Source of the DNA: ZC4RG35 sp040878345
GTDB taxonomy: Bacteria; Actinomycetota; Acidimicrobiia; Spongiisociales; ZC4RG35
Length of the DNA stretch: 50,495 bases
Assembly: GCA_040878345.1 (NCBI GenBank)
Contig: JBBDML010000036.1
Span: 1 to 50,495, forward strand
Direction of reading: 5' to 3'
Every line of letters starts with the position of its first letter. Position 1 is the first letter of the stretch. This document shows positions 1 through 8,050 of the stretch, piece by piece. Below the pieces are notes generated by a model. That model was not told the origin of the DNA. It made no database searches and was given only the letters and a program-made list of their open reading frames with translations. The translations under genes were made by a program, and so were the position numbers.

Positions 1-94
1 GATACGACGCCAATTCGGACTTGAGGGTTCCCCAGAGCAGAGGCAACCCGGGATGGGCGGAATCGCTCGGGATCTGTTGATCTGGGGTGAGGGC

Positions 95-1147
95 CTACTC
101 GGATTCGGTTGGATATGGGTGTGGCACTCGGGCGTCGGTGGCTGACATGAGTTCCATCGAGTTGGCGATGTCGATGACGTCGGCCCGACCGAATCCGACG
201 GTGAACATGGCGATCACAACGTCGGGTGTGGCTTCCCAGACGAGTCTCCACTCCCCGGGATCGCAAAGTGCACCGGTGTTGGCGTCGAGTTCAACTAGCT
301 CGCAACTCCACGGGAACATCGCAAGCTGGACGATGGGTTCAGTCGTAGCGATAGCACTGTGAGCGATGGCGTCAATGTGGTTGCCTTGGCCTTCTCCGAA
401 GAGACGCCAGTAGCGCTCGATTGGTGTGTTCATGTACTGATCCTCGGTGGGCGTCATATCCGCCAGGGTGTTCACGCCCTGAGGTAGGGGTTGTCCATCT
501 CGGATGGAGCGTGCCACTTCATAGACGAGTGCTCGGTCGATATCACCTGTCCCGTCGACCACGAAGAAGAGTCCTTCGGGGGTCTCACCACGGATTCTCA
601 GCCATGGATATTCGTCGAAGTCCTGAACCCAGAAGCCCTCGTCGTCACGCTCGCGTCCGATCTCGTCGGCGTAGCTGTCGGTTGGCGGCCATATGACAAG
701 TCCCGACTCGACCCTCGATTCGTCCACCCATGTCACGAAAACATGTGTTGGCTGGGCTTCAGCTATGCCCTCCTCGATTAGGTCACCGTCGGTGAACCAG
801 CCTCTCAACTCAGGCGCGTAATCCGGCATGAAAGTGGGGACGTAGCGGAGCGAGTCATCGAGTGGGTTGGCCGTCGGCGATGCGGCCGGCGTTGAGGTCC
901 CAGGACTGCTCAGAAGACTGACCAGGCTGAGTGCTACCAGCACGGCGGCGAACACTGAGACCAGCACAAGGCCTGGTCGTCTGCCGATAGTGCTTCGGTG
1001 CACGATCGGCCGTAGCGTGGGGAGTGTCCCCTCGGCTTCCTCAAGGCGATCGGAAAATGAGTCCCAATCGGCGACGACGGTCGCCGCCGCAGCAGCCGAT
1101 TGCAGTGATCTGCGGAGCTTGGATTCGACTTCAGTTTGTGTGGGCAT
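95..1147 (-). CDS. membrane-anchored partner of the adjacent ECF sigma factor (possible anti-sigma)
   Basis: The 350-residue protein has a cytoplasmic N-terminal region of about 55 residues, one hydrophobic segment at roughly 58-80 (LVLVSVFAAVLVALSLVSLL), then a Ser/Thr/Pro-rich stretch and a large predicted extracytoplasmic domain. Its start overlaps the end of the upstream ECF sigma gene by 17 bp, so the two are translationally coupled. Position and topology fit a regulator that holds the sigma factor at the membrane. I see no HxxxCxxC zinc anti-sigma motif and do not recognise the outer domain, so anti-sigma activity is inferred from context only. Confidence 0.6.
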   Translation of the reverse strand: MPTQTEVESKLRRSLQSAAAAATVVADWDSFSDRLEEAEGTLPTLRPIVHRSTIGRRPGLVLVSVFAAVLVALSLVSLLSSPGTSTPAASPTANPLDDSLRYVPTFMPDYAPELRGWFTDGDLIEEGIAEAQPTHVFVTWVDESRVESGLVIWPPTDSYADEIGRERDDEGFWVQDFDEYPWLRIRGETPEGLFFVVDGTGDIDRALVYEVARSIRDGQPLPQGVNTLADMTPTEDQYMNTPIERYWRLFGEGQGNHIDAIAHSAIATTEPIVQLAMFPWSCELVELDANTGALCDPGEWRLVWEATPDVVIAMFTVGFGRADVIDIANSMELMSATDARVPHPYPTESE

Positions 1148-1622
1148 CGAGCTTTCTCCTTAGAGACGTGAGTCCTCGTTGGATAAGAGACTTCACGGTG
1201 GCTGGACGGCAATCCATGACTTCGGCCATGTCCTCAATGGCCATGTCCTCGTAGTAGCGCAGGACAAGAGCGACCTGTCGCCGGGGGCTGAGCTCACTGA
1301 GAAGCTGAAAGGTTTCGTCGACTTCTGGCGGTAGAACTGGCTCAGGAGGATCGGGACTATGTCGGCGCTCGATTGCCTGACGGCGAAGCCTGGCCCGGGC
1401 CTCGTTAACGACGACCTGAGTGACGTATGCGGCAGGGTCGTCGACGTTATCCCACCGCCTGTGAAGACGGATGAACGCATCCTGAACCACCTCCTCGGAT
1501 GTTGATTGAGATCTGGTCAGGAGGCTGGCCAGACGGACTAGGCGCACGTAGTCGCTCCTGAAGAGAGCTTCTAGCTGACGGGAAGACACCTCGGTCGACT
1601 CCGCAGTAGTCGGATTGCTCAT
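1131..1622 (-). CDS. ECF RNA polymerase sigma factor, SigE-like family
   Basis: The 163-residue protein carries sigma region 2 at about 20-85 (motifs LVRLASLLT, EEVVQDAF and AAYVTQVVVNEARARLRR) and region 4 at about 110-160 (LSPRRQVALVLRYYEDM, then AEVMDCRPATVKSLIQRGL as helix-turn-helix). This is the usual length and layout of the small SigE-type ECF factors common in actinobacteria. I chose ATG at 1622; a GTG lies just upstream at 1625. The next gene overlaps its 3' end and encodes a single-pass membrane protein, as for many ECF/anti-sigma pairs. The inducing signal and target promoter cannot be read from the sequence. Confidence 0.88.
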   Translation of the reverse strand: MSNPTTAESTEVSSRQLEALFRSDYVRLVRLASLLTRSQSTSEEVVQDAFIRLHRRWDNVDDPAAYVTQVVVNEARARLRRQAIERRHSPDPPEPVLPPEVDETFQLLSELSPRRQVALVLRYYEDMAIEDMAEVMDCRPATVKSLIQRGLTSLRRKLDAHTN

Positions 1623-1690
1623 CACACGTATGACGCGTAGCCACCCAAGATCGGATGCACCCTATTTCGCAGCATCCGTATCGGGAGAGG

Positions 1691-1754
1691 GCATAACGCG
1701 CGAAGGCCAACATTGAAAGCGCCGGAAGCGGCGTGCGCTATCCGGCAATATGCA
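1691..1754 (+). repeat. CATAACGC-type repeat, unit C
   Basis: GCATAACGCGC...GGCCAAC, then TATCCGGCA about 30 bases later, resembles 50365-50430 in order and spacing. It sits in the 160-bp gap between the DUF222 gene end and the ECF sigma gene start. Confidence 0.4.
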
Positions 1755-1785
1755 CTGGCCCTGCGGCGCGGAGACCTTGACTGCC

Positions 1786-2853
1786 CTAGACCTGCGGGGG
1801 CCCGCGTTTCGGACGGCGGAACCGGAGCCTTCTCCGGTCGTGGTGGAATACGACATCGAAGCCTCGTTCATGGACCACGACTTGATGGTGGAACCAGCAG
1901 AGGACCACCATCTCCTCCTGGTTGGTCTCGCCGCCCTCGGCCCAGGGTTTGAGATGGTGGATCTGGAGTCGACGACTCGAAGTGCACCCGTCGCCGGCAC
2001 AGGTGAACCCGGCTTCGGCGAGCAAGGCTCGTTTCAATGCTGGGGGTGCGGTCCGGTGCTTGCGCCCGTAGTCCATGTATCGGCCCTGGCCGTCGCGGGC
2101 GGTGACCTCGGTGACCGCATCGCACAGGATCGCCTGCAGCGCCTGCCGTCCCACCCGGACACCCGGCTCGACCACGACCCCCGCCTCGCCGTCGGATGAA
2201 GCGGCGTCCTTGGCTTCGACGATCACGGTGACCTGTGCAGGAAGGGGGTGGTCGGAGATCAGGCTCTCCACCAGGGCGGTGGCTCGCCGCCACGAGGCAT
2301 CGGTCGGCAGCCCTTCCACCTCGGGCAGCTGGTCGGCAGCCTCGGTGAGCACCTTGTCGACCAGGGCGCCGGAGTGACCGTCGAGGCCTCCCCACAGCTT
2401 CCACCATGACTCGTCCAGAGAGGGTTGCATCACGAGGAAACGGTCGGCGGCGGTGCGGGACTCGGACTCGGCGGTGATGCGTGCCCGTTTGGCTGCTTCC
2501 CGACGCACCCCGGCGATGTCTGTCCATTCCATCATGCCCACGTCGGAGGCGATCCGCGACAACGCCTCGACCCGGTCGAACGACACCGCACCATCGGCGA
2601 GCCCCGCTTCGAGGGCAGGCCGATCGTGGAGACGACGCATAGTCCGCACCAGGGTGCGGGCCGACTCGATTCCCATATCGAGACGGGCGGCGGCCCATTC
2701 CGACAATGACCGTGAGCCGTCGGTGGCGGCGATCTGACGGGTGCCCAGCTCTCCCAGTGCCGCCATCTGCCGGGCCCGAAGCCGGGCGATGACACGCTCG
2801 TCTTCGATCAATATTTGCTCGACGCTGTCGGTGGACAGCCTCTCCCACTCCAT
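1786..2853 (-). CDS. DUF222 / HNH endonuclease-domain protein (13E12-repeat type)
   Basis: The 355-residue protein has an N-terminal helical DUF222 region (about 1-200, with RMAALGELGT-like and LSEWAAARLDMG segments) and a C-terminal HNH domain (about 285-345). The HNH part shows two cysteines in CAGDGC, the IHHLKPWAEGGETN core and CWFHH, which fits a metal-binding HNH nuclease fold. This architecture matches the multicopy 13E12-type proteins of actinobacteria, some of which are associated with mobile DNA. No intein or homing context is visible here. The domain call is strong; whether the enzyme cuts DNA in the cell, and for what purpose, is unknown. Confidence 0.85.
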   Translation of the reverse strand: MEWERLSTDSVEQILIEDERVIARLRARQMAALGELGTRQIAATDGSRSLSEWAAARLDMGIESARTLVRTMRRLHDRPALEAGLADGAVSFDRVEALSRIASDVGMMEWTDIAGVRREAAKRARITAESESRTAADRFLVMQPSLDESWWKLWGGLDGHSGALVDKVLTEAADQLPEVEGLPTDASWRRATALVESLISDHPLPAQVTVIVEAKDAASSDGEAGVVVEPGVRVGRQALQAILCDAVTEVTARDGQGRYMDYGRKHRTAPPALKRALLAEAGFTCAGDGCTSSRRLQIHHLKPWAEGGETNQEEMVVLCWFHHQVVVHERGFDVVFHHDRRRLRFRRPKRGPPQV

Positions 2854-2948
2854 GCCCCCAACATACGGCCGACCCCCGACAGAAATGACCCTCGGACCGG
2901 CGAAAACTCAAAAAAGATCGGCGGTGGGAATTCCGCCGACGAGGGTTG

Positions 2949-3497
2949 CTACTCCTTCGGCGGCGTGTCCCAGTCCTGGACGTCCTTGCCCTCCTCACGG
3001 GCCAGGATGTCGAGGGCGGCAACCGCTCCGGCGCCGGCCGAGATGATGGCCTGGCTTCGGGTGGGGCGGACCGAGCGGCCCACCACATACACCCGGTCGA
3101 GCGAGGAGCGGTAGGAGGCGTCGACGGCGACGCCGGTGCCACCCTCGGCCACCAATCCCAGTGATGCGGCCAGGACCGGGTTCTTGCCCTCGGTGAGGAT
3201 CAGGTAGTCGGACTGGTAGCTCCCATTTGCGGTGACCACCGTGACCATGTCGCCCACCGTGACCGATTCGACCTCGTCGTCGAGGATGGTGGCCCCGAAC
3301 CCGGTGACCTGTTGTCTTGCGATCCGCTGGAACTCGGTCCCGGCGATCTCAGGGATCCCCAGGTAGTTCTGGATGTAGGCGAAATGCATGGCGGTCTTGT
3401 CTTGGCCGAACACGGTCACCTGATGTCCGTTCTTGGCGAGGAAGAGGGCGGCCGACAAGCCTCCCGGGCCGTCTCCGACGATGCTCACAGTCGACAT
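2949..3497 (-). CDS. minimal FAD-dependent oxidoreductase, thioredoxin-reductase-like
   Basis: From ATG 3497, preceded by a GAGGAG ribosome site, the product is 182 residues. An N-terminal dinucleotide-binding motif (VSIVGDGPGGLSAALFLAKNG, read as GxGxxG) and a C-terminal segment RVYVVGRSVRPTRSQAIISA match the two halves of the FAD domain of the thioredoxin reductase family. The central NADPH domain and the CxxC redox pair of true thioredoxin reductases (about 300 residues) are absent, so it cannot be a classical thioredoxin reductase. The continuous reading frame suggests a genuine short family member rather than a broken gene. It diverges from the glycosylase gene. Substrate unknown. Confidence 0.75.
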   Translation of the reverse strand: MSTVSIVGDGPGGLSAALFLAKNGHQVTVFGQDKTAMHFAYIQNYLGIPEIAGTEFQRIARQQVTGFGATILDDEVESVTVGDMVTVVTANGSYQSDYLILTEGKNPVLAASLGLVAEGGTGVAVDASYRSSLDRVYVVGRSVRPTRSQAIISAGAGAVAALDILAREEGKDVQDWDTPPKE

Positions 3498-3577
3498 GAT
3501 CCTCCTCGCGTGTTTTGGTCCGCTCTTTGACAACCGGCGCCAACGGCCCGGTATGCCGATCGAGCGACCAGGATGAG

Positions 3578-4456
3578 ATGGTGGCGACCAGGACCGTCCC
3601 GGTGGATGCCCCCCTCGACCTTCGCGGCACCCTCGCCCGCCTCCACGGGAGATACGCCAGGGACGGTTGGTGGCTGACGGGACGGACGCCCGAGGGCCCC
3701 GGCACACTCCATGTTCGCCGCGACAAGGAGGGGGTCCAGGGGGAGGCTTGGGGCGACGGTGGCGACTGGCTCCTCGAGCGACTCCAAGCCATCGTCGGCC
3801 TCGAGGACGATCCGGCCGCATTCAGCCCCGAGAACCCGGTGGTGGCCCGGGCCCACCGGGACCATCCCGGCCTGCGCTTCGGGAGGACCGGCCTGGTGTT
3901 CGATGCCCTCCTGGCGGCGATCTGCGCCCAGAAGGTCACCGGGAAGGAGGCGGCGGCTGCCCAGCGCGGTCTCCGTCAGAGATTCTCCGACCCGGCGCCG
4001 GGCCCCGATGCCGGTCTTCGCCTCCCTCCAGACCCGGCTCGTCTGGCCGCAACTCCCTATTGGGAGTACCACGAGGCGCATCTCGAGAAGCGAAGGGCCG
4101 ACCTCATACGAAGAGTGGCTGCACAGGCCGAGCGGATCGACGGCCTCTGGTCGATGGCCACCGAAGAGGCGGCGACGGCCCTATCCGCAATGGAGGGGGT
4201 GGGGGCATGGACCGTGGCCAAGACCCTGGAGGTGTCCCACGGCGACCCCGATCAAGTGGCAGTGGGAGATTTCCACCTCAAGAACATCGTGGTCCACCAT
4301 CTCACCGGGAGGGACCGTGGCACGGACGCCGAGATGCTCCAGCTTCTCGAGCCGTTCCGCCCCCATCGGGGGCGGGTGATCAGGCTCCTGGAACGCCTTG
4401 GCCCGGCGCCCGCCTTCGGGCCGAGATCGACCCCGAGAGACATCACCGGGATGTGA
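3578..4456 (+). CDS. DNA-3-methyladenine glycosylase II-like (HhH-GPD, AlkA type)
   Basis: The 292-residue protein has the helix-hairpin-helix segment MEGVGAWTVAKTLE followed by VAVGDFHLKN, whose Asp sits where the catalytic Asp of HhH-GPD glycosylases is expected. The earlier segment LVFDALLAAICAQKVT matches the start of the glycosylase core. Family members excise alkylated bases in base-excision repair. No iron-sulfur cysteine cluster is present, which separates it from the Nth/MutY branches. I chose ATG 3578 because the upstream in-frame extension has no protein-like character. Its exact damage specificity is not readable. Confidence 0.85.
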   Translation: MVATRTVPVDAPLDLRGTLARLHGRYARDGWWLTGRTPEGPGTLHVRRDKEGVQGEAWGDGGDWLLERLQAIVGLEDDPAAFSPENPVVARAHRDHPGLRFGRTGLVFDALLAAICAQKVTGKEAAAAQRGLRQRFSDPAPGPDAGLRLPPDPARLAATPYWEYHEAHLEKRRADLIRRVAAQAERIDGLWSMATEEAATALSAMEGVGAWTVAKTLEVSHGDPDQVAVGDFHLKNIVVHHLTGRDRGTDAEMLQLLEPFRPHRGRVIRLLERLGPAPAFGPRSTPRDITGM

Positions 4457-4460
4457 AGGA

Positions 4461-5375
4461 TCATCGCTCCAACCAGGTCACGATGAGTGCCCCCACCACG
4501 CCCGGGTCGACCAGATCGGTGTGTCTGGCTCCCTGGACCACCTCGAGCAGTGACTGCGCACCGGAGTCGAGGAGAGCCTGGTTGAAGTCCTCGGCGAAGC
4601 TGGGGTCGACCAGCCCATCCCTCTCCCCGATCAGGATCAGGCTCGATAGGTCGGGGTTCTCGTCGGTGAGGCGCTGGGGGTTGCCCGCCTGCCATGAGTC
4701 GGGGGCGGCGTTTGGGCCGGCACCGAAGAAGGGGATCATGATGAACCCGAGCCGGCTCACGTCGTAGGCGCCGGCGATCCCGACCAATCGCTGGGGGACG
4801 CCGCTCCCGGCGATGGGGCAGTCCTCGCCGTAAAGATCACCGGTCAGCGCCACCACCGCCGACAGATGGGCGCCTGCGGAGTGGCCCACGATGGCCACCG
4901 TGCCGTCGGACTGAGGGTGGGCCGCGGCGTAGCGGACGGCACAGGCGATGTCGTCGAGCGCTCCCGGGAACCCCTGTGAGGAGTCGTCCGACAGCTGATA
5001 CCGGGCGTTGACGGTGAGGAACCCCTCCCCGGTCAGGTACACCGCCAGGTCCCTGATGCCCGACGGCGCTCCGGCGACCCATGCTCCACCGTGGACCAAG
5101 ACCACTGCCGGGAATCGGCCCTCACCCTCGGGGACCCTGACCTCGGCGTCGATCTCTGCCAACTCACCCACCGCCGTGGTGGTGATCGGAGCCGGGACGG
5201 TGGTGGTGGTGCTGATCACGGAGCTGGTGGTCGTCGACGAGGGGGAGGCGGTCGTGGGCACCGGGCCGACGGTGGCGGTTGATCCCGGGCCCGCCGACGG
5301 AGACCCACAGCCCACCAGGGCGATGAGGGCGGGGATCAGGAGATGAGTGATGCTGCGGATTCGTCCAGGTGCCAT
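4461..5375 (-). CDS. secreted lipoprotein alpha/beta hydrolase (carboxylesterase-like)
   Basis: The 304-residue protein starts with a lipoprotein signal peptide ending in the lipobox LVGC (Cys about 23), followed by a Thr/Ser-rich linker to about residue 70. The rest is an esterase/lipase-type alpha/beta hydrolase: HGGAW is the oxyanion-hole motif, GHSAG holds the nucleophilic Ser, and an Asp (RDGLVDPSF) and a His (GARHTDLVD) complete the expected triad. It is therefore a cell-surface serine hydrolase acting on an ester or peptide of unknown identity. Its start overlaps the 3' end of the 6-phosphogluconolactonase gene by 40 bp, so the two are probably co-transcribed. Confidence 0.85.
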   Translation of the reverse strand: MAPGRIRSITHLLIPALIALVGCGSPSAGPGSTATVGPVPTTASPSSTTTSSVISTTTTVPAPITTTAVGELAEIDAEVRVPEGEGRFPAVVLVHGGAWVAGAPSGIRDLAVYLTGEGFLTVNARYQLSDDSSQGFPGALDDIACAVRYAAAHPQSDGTVAIVGHSAGAHLSAVVALTGDLYGEDCPIAGSGVPQRLVGIAGAYDVSRLGFIMIPFFGAGPNAAPDSWQAGNPQRLTDENPDLSSLILIGERDGLVDPSFAEDFNQALLDSGAQSLLEVVQGARHTDLVDPGVVGALIVTWLER

Positions 5376-6013
5376 TCGACCTCGGCGTCCCCCTCAACCA
5401 GTCTCCCGGCCGGGGTCTTCCCGGTCAAAGAGTCGCGGACCGCCTCCGCCTTGGCCCCTCCGGTGGCCTGGATCACCAAGGTGCGGGCCGACCACAGCAG
5501 GGGAAAGGTCGAGGTGATCCTGGTCTCACCCAGCTCGGGGACCGGATTGGCCACGATCCATCGACTCGAGGCGTCCAGGGCCGCGGTCCGGGGGAACAGT
5601 GAGGCGGTGTGACCATCCGCACCCATCCCGAGATGGATGATGTCGGGCCGGTGGTGGCGATGGAGCGCCCGAATCACCGTCTCGTAGTGGGCTGCCGAGT
5701 CGGATGGCTCCAATCGATCACTCCATTTTGGCCGGTGGAGCCGAGCATCGATGTGTCTCACCAGGGTTTCCATCACCATCGCTCCGTTGGAGCGCTGGTG
5801 GTCGTGCGGAACCCAGCGCTCGTCTGAGAGCCAGAGGTCTGCACGCTCCCAGCTCAAGCCGAGCCCGGCGAGGGCACGGTAGACCGGGGCGGGGGTGGTG
5901 CCTCCCGAGAGCCCAAGGGTGAAGCGGTCGCCCGAGGCTTCGAGGGAGGCAGCGATGCGGCTGGTGACAGACTCGGAGGCTGCTTCAGGCGTCGGGTGGA
6001 TGAAGACCTCCAT
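5336..6013 (-). CDS. pgl: 6-phosphogluconolactonase
   Basis: The 225-residue protein matches the Pgl/DevB family, which hydrolyses 6-phosphogluconolactone in the oxidative pentose phosphate pathway. Visible hallmarks are LGLSGGTTPAPVY, WLSDERWVPHDHQRSNGAM and IIHLGMGADGHTASLFP. The start at ATG 6013 gives the usual family length; the longer open frame upstream is a shadow of the divergent hydrolase gene. Neither glucose-6-phosphate dehydrogenase nor transaldolase lies next to it here. The next gene downstream overlaps its end. Confidence 0.93.
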   Translation of the reverse strand: MEVFIHPTPEAASESVTSRIAASLEASGDRFTLGLSGGTTPAPVYRALAGLGLSWERADLWLSDERWVPHDHQRSNGAMVMETLVRHIDARLHRPKWSDRLEPSDSAAHYETVIRALHRHHRPDIIHLGMGADGHTASLFPRTAALDASSRWIVANPVPELGETRITSTFPLLWSARTLVIQATGGAKAEAVRDSLTGKTPAGRLVEGDAEVEWHLDESAASLIS

Positions 6014-6061
6014 CGCCACTGACGGTAACTGGCCCCTCAGGGGTATCGGTTGCCGGCCCCC

Positions 6062-6067
6062 TACAGT
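6062..6067 (+). promoter_or_regulatory. -10 box TACAGT, near-leaderless
   Basis: TACAGT ends 7 bases before the GTG start at 6075, where transcription would begin almost at the start codon. No convincing -35 box is visible, and GGAGGGG between box and GTG could alternatively act as a ribosome site. Confidence 0.35.
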
Positions 6068-6074
6068 GGAGGGG

Positions 6075-6737
6075 GTGTCGCGTTGGCTCGCCATCGAGTG
6101 GCCGGGAGGCCGCGTCTCGGGCCGGCTGACCGGTTCGGGTGGCACCGGGATCCTCCTCGCCCACGGTGCGGGGACCAACCAGGACCACTCCTTCATGGTC
6201 TTGCTCCGCGACGGCCTGGCCGCTGCCGGCCACACCGTCCTCACCTTCAACTACCCGTACGCCGAGAAGGGCTCGAGACGCCCCGACCTCACCGAGAGGC
6301 TCCTCGAGTGTCACCGAGCCGCCGCCGACCACCTCGCCACCCGCGCCGACCTGGTGTTTCTCGCTGGCAGATCCATGGGCGGGCGAATCGGGACCTATCT
6401 CGCCGCCACGGGGTACCCGACCGCGGGGCTGATCCTCTATGCCTACCCCCTCCACCCGGCGGGGAAGCCGGAGAGACTCCGGATCGGCCAGTTCGCCGAC
6501 ATACGCGCGCCGATGCTCTTCTTTCAGGGGACTCGAGACGCCCTGGCCAGGATGGACCTCTTCCAGGCCCACATCGGGTCGCTGCCCGGTGTCGAGGTCG
6601 AGATCCTCGAAGGGGCGAGTCACTCGACACGGGGGGGTGGTTGGACCGAGGGATCGATGTCTGGGCATCTGGTCGAGAGAACCACCACCTGGGTGAGGGC
6701 CGTGTCATCTGGCAAACCCAGCCGATCACGGCCATAA
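6075..6737 (+). CDS. alpha/beta hydrolase, KANL3/Tex30-like
   Basis: The 220-residue protein has the small alpha/beta-hydrolase pattern of the KANL3/Tex30 (dienelactone-hydrolase-like) group: LLAHGAGTNQDH, the nucleophile elbow AGRSMGGR, and late Asp and His in QGTRDALA and EGASHSTRGGG. GTG 6075 is the best start because conserved sequence begins there and the longer frame runs back over the pgl gene. It diverges from pgl. The substrate is unknown; the family is common as a single-gene cytoplasmic hydrolase. Confidence 0.8.
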   Translation: MSRWLAIEWPGGRVSGRLTGSGGTGILLAHGAGTNQDHSFMVLLRDGLAAAGHTVLTFNYPYAEKGSRRPDLTERLLECHRAAADHLATRADLVFLAGRSMGGRIGTYLAATGYPTAGLILYAYPLHPAGKPERLRIGQFADIRAPMLFFQGTRDALARMDLFQAHIGSLPGVEVEILEGASHSTRGGGWTEGSMSGHLVERTTTWVRAVSSGKPSRSRP

Positions 6738-6738
6738 T
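6733..6738 (+). promoter_or_regulatory. possible -10 box CATAAT upstream of rplY
   Basis: CATAAT lies 36 bases before the rplY start, leaving a short leader that contains the ribosome site AAGGAG at 6762-6767. No clear -35 element is seen. Confidence 0.3.
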
Positions 6739-6774
6739 CAGCAGTCGTCTCTCCATCGTTCAAGGAGCTTTTCG

Positions 6775-7467
6775 ATGTCACAGGTCACTCTGCGCGCCCG
6801 GACCGGGAGGAGCCCTGGCTCACGCGCTTCCAGACGGGTCCGTCGCGAGGGGCTGACACCTGCCGTGGTCTACGGGCCGGGTCTCGATCCGGTGGCCATC
6901 GCCGTCGACTCCCACGACCTCCACGTCGCCCTTCACACCGAGGCGGGATCGAACGCCATCATCAACCTGGAGATCGAGGGCGGAGCCACCGTCACCACCA
7001 TGGCCCGTGTCATCGACAAGCACCCCTTCCGCAATCAATACCGCCACGTCGACTTCGTCAAGGTCGACCTGACCCAGACGGTTCACGCCGAGGTGGCGAT
7101 CCACTTCGAGGGCTCGCCGATCGGGGCCCAGGAGGGCGGTGTCTTCAGCCCTGCCCGCACCCACGTCCTCGTCGAAGTGCTCCCCACCGAGATCCCCCCG
7201 TTCATCGAGCTCGACGTCAGCGACGTCGATATGGGTGAGTCACGACGTGTCGAGGATCTCCCCGCCATCGAGGGTCTGACCTATCTCGACGACCCCGAGG
7301 CGGTGGTGATGTCGATCACCGCTCCCGCCGCCGAGATCGTCGAAGAGCCGGTCGAGGGCGAGGAGGAGGAGGCCGGAGAGGCCGGTGAGGAAGGGGAGCC
7401 GCTCGACAGTGAAGCTGCGGAGACTGCTGGGGCCAAGGGCGACACGGGAGCCGGGTCCGACGACTGA
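6775..7467 (+). CDS. rplY: 50S ribosomal protein bL25 (Ctc/TL5 form)
   Basis: The 230-residue protein is the long bL25 form that binds 5S rRNA. The N-terminal domain (about 1-95) contains SRASRRVRREGLTPAVVYG; the second beta domain runs to about 190, and an acidic Glu/Gly-rich tail follows, typical of Ctc/TL5 proteins. AAGGAG at 6762-6767 gives a normal ribosome site 7 bases from ATG. The pth gene starts 4 bp after its stop, the same rplY-pth pairing seen in many actinobacteria. Confidence 0.93.
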   Translation: MSQVTLRARTGRSPGSRASRRVRREGLTPAVVYGPGLDPVAIAVDSHDLHVALHTEAGSNAIINLEIEGGATVTTMARVIDKHPFRNQYRHVDFVKVDLTQTVHAEVAIHFEGSPIGAQEGGVFSPARTHVLVEVLPTEIPPFIELDVSDVDMGESRRVEDLPAIEGLTYLDDPEAVVMSITAPAAEIVEEPVEGEEEEAGEAGEEGEPLDSEAAETAGAKGDTGAGSDD

Positions 7468-7471
7468 GCCG

Positions 7472-8050
7472 ATGGTGGTGGTGGTCGGGCTCCGCAACCC
7501 GGGGCACGAATACGAGGGGACCCGGCACAACATCGGGCATCAGGTGGTGTCGCGTATCGCTGCCCGTGCCGGTGTCGAGCTGGGGAGGGCGCCTTCCAGG
7601 GTTCAGGCACAGGTCGCCAGGCTGGCACGCGACGGGCGCACCGCAATTCTGGTCGCCCCGTTGGCCTTCATGAACGAATCGGGCCGGGTGGTCAGGGCGG
7701 TCCTCGACTACTGGAAGGTGCCGGCAAGCGACCTCCTGGTGATCCACGACGACATCGACCTCGACTTCGGAAGGCTCAGGGTGCAGGTGGCGGGTGGCAG
7801 CGGTGGGCACAACGGGGTTCGGTCGCTGGAGAGGGCCCTGGGCACCAAGGAGTTCTCCCGGCTCAAGATCGGAGTCGGCCGGCCCCCCGGTTCGATGGAT
7901 CCGGCCGACTTCGTGCTGCGGGTTTTCACCAAGAAGGAGTTGCCCGAGGTGGCCTTGATCATCGAGGACTGTGCCGACGTGGTCGAGAAATGGATGGAGG
8001 ACCCGGCTCGAGCCCAGGAGATAGCAGCTCACAGGGGTCGTGATGGCTGA
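7472..8050 (+). CDS. pth: peptidyl-tRNA hydrolase
   Basis: The 192-residue protein is a standard Pth, which frees stalled tRNAs from peptidyl-tRNA. Diagnostic segments are VGLRNPGHEYEGTRHNIGHQ (catalytic His in RHNIG), LAFMNESGRVV, IHDDIDLDFGRLRV (catalytic Asp) and GGSGGHNGVRSLE. ATG 7472 matches the family start. It follows rplY closely and overlaps glpK by 8 bp at its end, so rplY-pth-glpK is likely one transcript. Confidence 0.95.
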   Translation: MVVVVGLRNPGHEYEGTRHNIGHQVVSRIAARAGVELGRAPSRVQAQVARLARDGRTAILVAPLAFMNESGRVVRAVLDYWKVPASDLLVIHDDIDLDFGRLRVQVAGGSGGHNGVRSLERALGTKEFSRLKIGVGRPPGSMDPADFVLRVFTKKELPEVALIIEDCADVVEKWMEDPARAQEIAAHRGRDG

